From Paraglaciecola marina (lineage in GTDB: Bacteria > Pseudomonadota > Gammaproteobacteria > Enterobacterales > Alteromonadaceae), in assembly GCF_004360155.1 (NCBI RefSeq), contig NZ_SAIS01000018.1, positions 1-64,000 on the forward strand: 64,000 nt of DNA, written 5' to 3'. A program made the position numbers and the translations under genes. The notes under the pieces are model-generated. The model was not told where the DNA came from. It did no database searches and saw nothing but the letters and a program-made list of their open reading frames with translations. Positions 57,964 through 64,000 of the stretch are shown in pieces; position 1 is the first letter of the stretch; each line of letters starts with the position of its first letter.

Positions 57964-58095
57964 AATTTATAGGTGTGGTGCTATTGTCGCTTATTTGCTG
58001 TATCCTCCCGCGACTTATTTTAGCCGTTCATATTTCAAACAAAGCATGGGCTTAGTTTGACACTATTGCTAATCACCTAATTTTGAGAATTATCT

Positions 58096-59406
58096 ATGAG
58101 TTTTGCCGACCTAGGCCTTTCACCAAAAATTTTATCCGCTATTACTAGTAAGGGATATACCACCCCCTCTCCTATCCAGGCGCAGGCTATCCCTGCTGTG
58201 TTAAAAGGTAGCGATGTAATGGCTGCCGCCCAAACAGGGACAGGAAAGACTGCAGGTTTTACATTGCCTATTTTGCACCTTTTAAGCCAAGGTAAACCTG
58301 CTAAAGCTAATCAAGCTAGAGCCTTAATACTTACTCCTACTCGCGAGCTAGCAGCTCAAGTAGCGGAAAGTGTGCAAACCTACGGACAGGACTTATCGTT
58401 AAGATCCACTGTAGTATTTGGGGGCGTTGGTATTAATCCACAAATGCAAAAGTTACGAAAAGGGGCCGATGTTCTTGTTGCTACTCCTGGCCGCTTACTT
58501 GATTTGTATAATCAAAACGCCGTTAAATTTAATGAGCTAGAAATCCTAGTGCTGGATGAAGCAGACCGTATGTTAGACATGGGCTTTATTCATGACATTA
58601 AAAAAATCATTAAACTGTTACCCCAAAAACGTCAGAACTTAATGTTTTCAGCTACATTTTCTGACGACATCAGAAAACTAGCAAAGGGCTTAGTTAACAA
58701 CCCCGTAGAAGTTTCTGTGTCACCAGCAAACACTACAGTAGATTTAGTAGAACAGTGGGTTTATCCAGTTGATAAAAGCAGAAAGTCACAGCTTTTAACC
58801 CACTTGATTAAAGAAAATGACTGGCAGCAGGTATTGGTGTTTAGCCGCACAAAGCATGGTGCAAATCGCATTGTTAAGCAGTTAGAAGGTCGTGGCATTA
58901 CGGCCGCTGCAATACATGGTAATAAAAGCCAAGGTGCACGTACCAAAGCTCTATCAGATTTTAAACAAGGTAAAGTAAAAGCCTTAATTGCTACTGATAT
59001 CGCTGCTAGAGGCTTAGATATTGATCAGTTACCACAAGTCGTAAACTTTGATTTGCCAAATGTTGCTGAAGATTATGTTCACAGAATTGGTCGGACAGGC
59101 CGTGCTGGCGCTAAAGGACAAGCCATTTCAATGGTGACACAAGATGAATTTAAAGAGTTAGTAGATATAGAAATATTAACTAAACAACTCATACAAAGAA
59201 AAGTCATCGCTGGTTATGAACCAAGCCAGCCTTTACCTGAGTCCAAAGAGGGTCAGCGACCTATAAAGGCTAAAAAGAAACCACAAGCTAATAGACAAAA
59301 TAATCAGTCTAATCGTAACCGCACTGGTGACTCACGCAACAACAATGGGCAACCTTCACAGCGACGCAGAAAAAAACCAGCCAATAACACTTCAGGAAAT
59401 AGATAA
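58096..59406 (+). CDS. rhlE: DEAD-box ATP-dependent RNA helicase RhlE
   Basis: RNA helicase of 436 residues. It has the Q motif region ([10 protein letters not shown]), Walker [16 protein letters not shown] box [17 protein letters not shown], and [10 protein letters not shown]. The C-terminal 60 residues are basic and Asn/Gln-rich, the usual RhlE tail. In several Gammaproteobacteria rhlE assists the degradosome; its position after rne is suggestive but the rne terminator separates the two. Confidence 0.94.
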   Translation: MSFADLGLSPKILSAITSKGYTTPSPIQAQAIPAVLKGSDVMAAAQTGTGKTAGFTLPILHLLSQGKPAKANQARALILTPTRELAAQVAESVQTYGQDLSLRSTVVFGGVGINPQMQKLRKGADVLVATPGRLLDLYNQNAVKFNELEILVLDEADRMLDMGFIHDIKKIIKLLPQKRQNLMFSATFSDDIRKLAKGLVNNPVEVSVSPANTTVDLVEQWVYPVDKSRKSQLLTHLIKENDWQQVLVFSRTKHGANRIVKQLEGRGITAAAIHGNKSQGARTKALSDFKQGKVKALIATDIAARGLDIDQLPQVVNFDLPNVAEDYVHRIGRTGRAGAKGQAISMVTQDEFKELVDIEILTKQLIQRKVIAGYEPSQPLPESKEGQRPIKAKKKPQANRQNNQSNRNRTGDSRNNNGQPSQRRRKKPANNTSGNR

Positions 59407-59438
59407 GCTTAAACGAAATACGCAAATACCATTAAAAG

Positions 59439-59464
59439 AGCAGGCTTAACACGCCTGCTTTTTT
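59439..59464. terminator. Terminator between converging rhlE and yaiI
   Basis: Stem AGCAGGC (59439-59445) and GCCTGCT (59453-59459) with a 7-base loop, flanked by AAAAG and TTTTTT, so it can act in both directions. Confidence 0.85.
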
Positions 59465-59466
59465 AG

Positions 59467-59913
59467 TCAGTGACTTGCTGTAAGAATACGGTCTAAATGG
59501 TTTGAAAAATTCTGCCTGTCTTTTTGGTTTAAAGGTGGTGGCCCTCCAGACTGTTCACCACTGGCTCGCATGGTATCCATAAAATCACGTATATTAAGCC
59601 TTGAACGAATATTTTCTTTAGTAAACAACTCTCCTCGTCCACTTAATGCGAGGGCACCTTTTTCTATCACCTCAGCAGCAAGTGGGATATCGCTGGTTAT
59701 AACTAAATCGCCAAGCTCCACTAACTTTACTATTTCATCATCAGCGACATCAAACCCTTGAGGCACCTGCATGGACCTTATAAATTTTGATGGCGGGGTT
59801 CGAATATATTGATTAGCGACATATATGGTTTCGACTTCTTTTCGTTGCGCTGCACGGTTTAAAATATCCTTAATCACCACAGGGACCGCATCTGCATCCA
59901 CCCAAATTTTCAA
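59467..59913 (-). CDS. yaiI: YaiI/YqxD family (UPF0178) PIN-like protein
   Basis: 148-residue DUF188 protein of PIN-domain-like fold. Conserved segments are the N-terminal [13 protein letters not shown] and the [12 protein letters not shown] block with acidic residues that may hold metal. Function unknown. Convergent to rhlE. Confidence 0.9.
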   Translation of the reverse strand: MKIWVDADAVPVVIKDILNRAAQRKEVETIYVANQYIRTPPSKFIRSMQVPQGFDVADDEIVKLVELGDLVITSDIPLAAEVIEKGALALSGRGELFTKENIRSRLNIRDFMDTMRASGEQSGGPPPLNQKDRQNFSNHLDRILTASH

Positions 59914-60225
59914 TTTATTTCCTCACTTTTAAAAACTAAAAACTCTACAACCCTAATGTAAGTTTTGTAACCTAATCAAACAAGCAATTCATTACTGTTA
60001 GCTAACAATAAATAAACGCGCTACAACCTCAAAAAATTAAAATTGGTCAATTAAACCATTTAGTAATCAAACACACTAAAAACTTAATAGTGATTTACTT
60101 GAAATCGGCACGGAATTACCATAAGCAATTGTTTTTTATGTATTTTATTTCCTTGGCATGGTCACTGCTACGTAAGAATTACAAACTCACTATTTGTTTA
60201 ATTTACGTTTTTTAAGGGAACCCAA
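59914..60225. other. Intergenic region upstream of the RND efflux genes
   Basis: 312 bases with no convincing gene. It contains the perfect palindrome TGTTAGCTAACA at 59996-60007, a candidate operator, and the weaker TTTAGT/ACTAAA dyad at about 60060-60081. The promoter of the efflux operon must be here, but I cannot place it with confidence. Confidence 0.45.
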
Positions 60226-61350
60226 ATGCACTTAATAATAAAAAAACCAAGCAGCAATTTAATTACAATTTTAAGCCTTCTACTTAGTGTCAGCTTATTG
60301 AGTGCCTGTGGCGATAGCAACGAAACCGCATCTCAAAACGAACCATCTGAAGAATTAATTATTTCAGTACCTGTAGAAATAACCCTATTGTCTAAAGGTG
60401 ATATTTCATCAAACTACACCACTACAGCGGTTTTAGAACCCAAAGAAGAGGCTTTTGTCGTTCCCAGAGCATCAGGCATTATAGAAAACATTTATGTTGA
60501 GGAAGGTGACTATGTAGAAAAAGGCCAAGTGCTGGCGCAAATTGAACCCCGTCGTTATCACCTTAATTTAGACAGAGCAAAAGCGGATCTAGTAGGAGTT
60601 GAAAAAGAGCTAGCAAAAATAAACAAAGTTTATAATCAAAAACTAGTCAGTGATGATACCTACGATAAGCTAAGTGCACAATTTGAGTCAGCAAAGGCCA
60701 CATTATCGTTGGCTGAATTAGATCTAAAAGAAGCAACTATAGTTGCACCAATATCGGGTTATATAGCTGAGCGTAATGCCAAAGTTGGTAATTTAACCGA
60801 ATCTTTCCAAAGAGCGAGAATGTTCCATATAGTTCAACAAAAAGAATTATACGGTATTGTTTACCTTCCGGAAAAAGAACTTTCTAAAGTATTCAAAAAT
60901 CAACAAGCCACTCTAATATTAACCGCCTTAGACGATACCACAATCAAAGCTTATGTAGAGCGTATCAGCCCAGTTATCGACGCGACCACAGGTACATTCA
61001 AAGTAACATTACGAGTTCCAAATACCAATAACCAACTTAAGTCAGGCATGTTTGCAGAAGTTCAACTCAACTACGACACCCATAAAAATTCACTTTTATT
61101 AGCCCGTAAATCCCTAATTGCCATTGATGATAGTATCAATGTATTTGTTGTTGAAAATGGCATTGCTAGTAAACAAAAAATCAGCATTGGCTATCAACAA
61201 GGGGAATTAGTTGAGGTCATTAGTGGACTTACCGGTAATGAACAGGTGGTAATTACTGGCCACCAAAACTTAAGAGACCAAGCCCCTGTAGAAATCATAT
61301 CGACAGAGACCGCACTAGTTGACATACCCGAAACTCCTGTTAAAGGTTAA
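60226..61350 (+). CDS. RND efflux periplasmic adaptor subunit (lipoprotein)
   Basis: Membrane-fusion protein of 374 residues. It has a type II signal with the lipobox LSAC (cysteine near residue 27). The lipoyl/barrel-sandwich halves are ASGIIENIYVEEGDYVEKGQVLAQIEP and the ATIVAPISGYIAERNAKVGN block, with an alpha-helical hairpin between them (about residues 110 to 170) and beta-barrel after. It is followed after 11 bases by the RND permease gene. No outer-membrane TolC-type partner is seen in the window, but a shared one may be used. Confidence 0.92.
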   Translation: MHLIIKKPSSNLITILSLLLSVSLLSACGDSNETASQNEPSEELIISVPVEITLLSKGDISSNYTTTAVLEPKEEAFVVPRASGIIENIYVEEGDYVEKGQVLAQIEPRRYHLNLDRAKADLVGVEKELAKINKVYNQKLVSDDTYDKLSAQFESAKATLSLAELDLKEATIVAPISGYIAERNAKVGNLTESFQRARMFHIVQQKELYGIVYLPEKELSKVFKNQQATLILTALDDTTIKAYVERISPVIDATTGTFKVTLRVPNTNNQLKSGMFAEVQLNYDTHKNSLLLARKSLIAIDDSINVFVVENGIASKQKISIGYQQGELVEVISGLTGNEQVVITGHQNLRDQAPVEIISTETALVDIPETPVKG

Positions 61351-61361
61351 GGATAAGCAAT

Positions 61362-64000
61362 ATGAACATAATTGATATTGCAGTTAAGCGGCCAGTCACT
61401 ATATGGATGTTTACCTTAGCCATTATACTATTTGGTATGGTGTCTTTATCTAGATTAGCGATAAATCTGTTACCAGAATTATCTTACCCTACCCTCACTA
61501 TCCGTACAGACTACATTGGCGCTGCACCGAGCGAAATAGAGCAACTTGTTTCTAAACCAATTGAAGAAACCATAGGTGTTGTTAAAGGTGTTCATACAGT
61601 TACATCTACGTCAAAAGCAGGTCAATCTGATGTACTTCTAGAGTTTGACTGGGGAACAGATATGGATTTAGCAAGCTTAGAAGTTCGTGAAAAGTTAGAC
61701 ACCTTGCAACTCCCTCTAGATGTTACAAAACCTTTATTACTACGTTTTAATCCTAGTTTAGATCCTGTACTACGTTTTGGCCTTAGTGGTGTTAAAGAGA
61801 GTACCAATAATGACCATAAAACCATGCCAATCAATGAGAAAAATATTAAAGCTCTGAGGCTATATGGTGAAGAACAAGTAAAGCGACAACTTGAATCAGT
61901 AGCTGGTGTAGCGTCAGTAAAAATTAGTGGTGGGTTAGAAAACGAAATTCAAGTTTTAATAAACCAGCAAAAAACCAACCAACTTAATTTAAACGTAAGT
62001 GACATTATAAAACGCCTTAAAGATGAAAATGTAAATTCTTCAGGCGGCAGGGTTAAAGATGGCTCTCAAGAGTATCTTGTTCGAACCTTAAATCAATTTC
62101 AAGATTTAGAAGATATTCGAAACCTATTTATTGCCACTCGAGAAAGTAAAAACATTCGATTGGGAGATATAGCAACGGTAAAAGAAGCCTATAAAGAGCC
62201 GACCTCAATGAATAGGTTTAACGGTTACCAAGGTGTTGAAATTGCTATTTATAAAGAAGGCGATGCAAATACAGTGCAGGTGGCCGAAAATGTTCAATTT
62301 AGAATTGAGCAAATCCAGAATGACATGCCAGCTCAATACCAATTACAACTCCTTTATGATCAATCAAGGTTTATTGGTAGTGCCATAGATGAAGTGAAAT
62401 CAGCTGGTATTATAGGCGGGCTATTGGCTATGGCAATCTTGTATTTATTTTTGAAAAACATCTGGTCTACTCTGATTATTTCAATTTCAATACCTGTATC
62501 GATAATTGCCACCTTTAACTTAATGTATAGCAATGATATCAGCCTAAATATTATGAGTCTGGGAGGGATCGCCCTCGCAATAGGTTTGTTAGTGGATAAT
62601 AGCATTGTAGTGTTAGAAAACATTGCTCGGCACAAAACCCTGAACAAAACCCCAAAACAAGCAGCCGCTGTAGGAACAAAAGAAGTTTCAATGGCCATAG
62701 TAGCGTCAACGCTCACCACCATGGCAGTGTTTTTTCCATTGGTTTTTGTAGAAGGGGTAGCAGGCCAATTATTTAGTGATCAAGCCTTAACCGTTACTTT
62801 CGCTCTTGCTGCTTCACTACTCGTTGCGTTAACGTTAATCCCTATGTTAGCCGCTCGAGAAAAAGGCAATAACCACCACAAAGAACCAAGCAAAATAGTC
62901 TTTAGTCCTTCAGAACCGAACATAAAACCAATTAGCAAAAAAGCACTAGTTGGTTACTACATTGCCCTTCCCTTTAGGTTTTTATTTAACGGGATTGGCT
63001 TGTGTTTTTACTATATATTTTTAGCCTTATCTACATTGTGTATTGGTATATTCAGAGTATTCGGCAAGGCTTCAAAGCTAATTTTACAGCCCATTCTTTG
63101 GAGCTTTGAGAAAATATTTGTTCAGATAGAACGCATATATTTAGTGGCATTAAAAGCAGCCCTTAAAATAAGAATCCTAGTCTTAGGCTCGGTAATTATT
63201 GTTTCGGCCCTGTCATTACTACTATTACCTAAAATAGGTATGGAGCTTATTCCTGATATGTCACAAGGAGAATTTTTTGTTGAAATTAATTTACCAACAG
63301 GTTCCCAGTTAGCTCAAACAGATCAAGTCATTACCGATTTAGCCCAATTCACTTCAACGTTACCTAGTGTTGAAAGAACATATGCACTTGCCGGTACAGG
63401 TAGCTTAATGAATGCATCAGCAAGTCAAGGTGGCGATTATTGGGGTAAGTTGAATGTAGTTATGACACCTGATAGTACTAAAGAATCTTCCGAAAGGGTT
63501 ATAGAAGATATGCGAGCATATTTGTCTAAACAAGCAGGCGTACAAAGTAAATTTGGCAAACCAGCTTTATTTACTTTTGCCACTCCGTTAGCAATACAAA
63601 TAATTGGTTATGACCTAACATCTTTAAGTGACTACAGCCAATTACTGGTGGAAAGTTTACAGAATGATCAGAGATTCGCAGATGTCAAATCGACATTACA
63701 ATCTGGAAATCCTGAATTAAAAATCAAATTCGACCATAGTAGAATGTCCCAATTGGGTATAAATGCCCCAGATGTATCCAAACTAATCGCCACTAAAGTG
63801 GGAGGAGAAGTCGCCACAAAATATAGTATTCAAGATAGAAAGGTGGATATTTTAGTTAGAACTATTGAAAAGCAACGTGACTCCATAGAAGACATAGGGC
63901 AAATCATTGTAAATCCTGGAGCGACTCCCGCTATTCCGCTAAATGCAATTGCTGAAATTACCATGTCTATTGGCCCTAGCGAAATAACTCGAATTGGCCA
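61362..64000 (+). CDS. RND efflux permease (HAE-1/acriflavin type), truncated by window end
   Basis: The gene starts ATG 61362 and is still open at the last base, giving at least 879 residues; the complete protein would be about 1030. It begins with IDIAVKRPVTIWMF, typical of this class. The TM4 proton-relay segment reads GLLVDNSIVVLEN, so the usual Asp-Asp is Asp-Asn, a variant common in one branch of acriflavin-type pumps. A long central insert between TM5 and TM6 (about residues 500 to 600) adds extra hydrophobic segments. Substrate unknown. Confidence 0.92.
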   Translation, partial: MNIIDIAVKRPVTIWMFTLAIILFGMVSLSRLAINLLPELSYPTLTIRTDYIGAAPSEIEQLVSKPIEETIGVVKGVHTVTSTSKAGQSDVLLEFDWGTDMDLASLEVREKLDTLQLPLDVTKPLLLRFNPSLDPVLRFGLSGVKESTNNDHKTMPINEKNIKALRLYGEEQVKRQLESVAGVASVKISGGLENEIQVLINQQKTNQLNLNVSDIIKRLKDENVNSSGGRVKDGSQEYLVRTLNQFQDLEDIRNLFIATRESKNIRLGDIATVKEAYKEPTSMNRFNGYQGVEIAIYKEGDANTVQVAENVQFRIEQIQNDMPAQYQLQLLYDQSRFIGSAIDEVKSAGIIGGLLAMAILYLFLKNIWSTLIISISIPVSIIATFNLMYSNDISLNIMSLGGIALAIGLLVDNSIVVLENIARHKTLNKTPKQAAAVGTKEVSMAIVASTLTTMAVFFPLVFVEGVAGQLFSDQALTVTFALAASLLVALTLIPMLAAREKGNNHHKEPSKIVFSPSEPNIKPISKKALVGYYIALPFRFLFNGIGLCFYYIFLALSTLCIGIFRVFGKASKLILQPILWSFEKIFVQIERIYLVALKAALKIRILVLGSVIIVSALSLLLLPKIGMELIPDMSQGEFFVEINLPTGSQLAQTDQVITDLAQFTSTLPSVERTYALAGTGSLMNASASQGGDYWGKLNVVMTPDSTKESSERVIEDMRAYLSKQAGVQSKFGKPALFTFATPLAIQIIGYDLTSLSDYSQLLVESLQNDQRFADVKSTLQSGNPELKIKFDHSRMSQLGINAPDVSKLIATKVGGEVATKYSIQDRKVDILVRTIEKQRDSIEDIGQIIVNPGATPAIPLNAIAEITMSIGPSEITRIG

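Noticed and set aside
1-64000. Mobile elements, prophage, CRISPR, tRNA or rRNA genes
   Set aside because: No transposase, integrase, array of regular repeats, or cloverleaf-like sequence was recognised; gene order is conserved housekeeping.

Overview
The window looks like core chromosome of a marine gammaproteobacterium of the order Alteromonadales, probably Alteromonadaceae of the Glaciecola/Paraglaciecola/Alteromonas type. This is inferred from the AT-rich sequence, the protein styles (cbb3 cluster followed by uspE and ttcA, RutR-like regulator, LysE, Bax-like glucosaminidase) and gene order; no rRNA or other decisive marker is present. No insertion sequence, prophage, CRISPR array, tRNA or rRNA was seen, and gene content is mostly conserved housekeeping.

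Layout. 0.3-3.5 kb: a KefB-type antiporter, then a Fur-box-preceded pair of bacterioferritin genes in which one subunit keeps the heme ligand and the other keeps the diiron site. 3.7-10.7 kb: cbb3 cytochrome oxidase (ccoNOQP) and its maturation genes (fixH, ccoI, ccoS, a SafE/TauE-type protein); ccoG and fnr, which commonly sit in such clusters, are not here. 10.8-13.9 kb: uspE, ttcA and an RssA-like patatin. 13.9-22.2 kb: a long minus-strand series: allantoicase, ureidoglycolate lyase, malate synthase G and a RutR-like TetR regulator (allantoate nitrogen salvage, with glyoxylate carbon fed to malate), followed by a sirtuin, a LysE exporter, a membrane protein, a Bax-like glucosaminidase and a DUF2987-like protein. 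A TGAC-N6-GTCA dyad lies upstream of allantoicase.

22.3-38.8 kb: quinone oxidoreductase, rlmI, a PilZ protein, hrpA, a YqaA-type membrane protein, sbcB, a FapA/DUF342 protein, cmoM, a Nif3-like protein, a small SyrB-like protein, alaA-yfbR and a dGTPase. 38.9-41.6 kb: msrPQ, a SulA-like division inhibitor with LexA-like boxes in its promoter, and a YchJ-type protein.

41.6-57.9 kb: the conserved gammaproteobacterial block yceD-rpmF-plsX-fabH-fabD-fabG-acpP-fabF-pabC-mltG-tmk-holB-tatD on the minus strand, with yceF (maf), a HAD phosphatase and rluC, and then rne on the plus strand behind a leader of about 590 bases containing several hairpins, reminiscent of the autoregulated rne leader of enterobacteria. 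58.1-64 kb: rhlE, yaiI, and an RND efflux pair whose permease runs off the window end. Two genes too short for ordinary ORF listing were recovered by reading the sequence: ccoQ (57 aa) and rpmF (56 aa).

I did not find a clearly new system. The most testable observations are the complementary bacterioferritin subunits under a Fur box, the allantoate module with its RutR-like operator, the SOS-controlled SulA-like protein, the rne leader, and the cbb3 cluster without ccoG and fnr.
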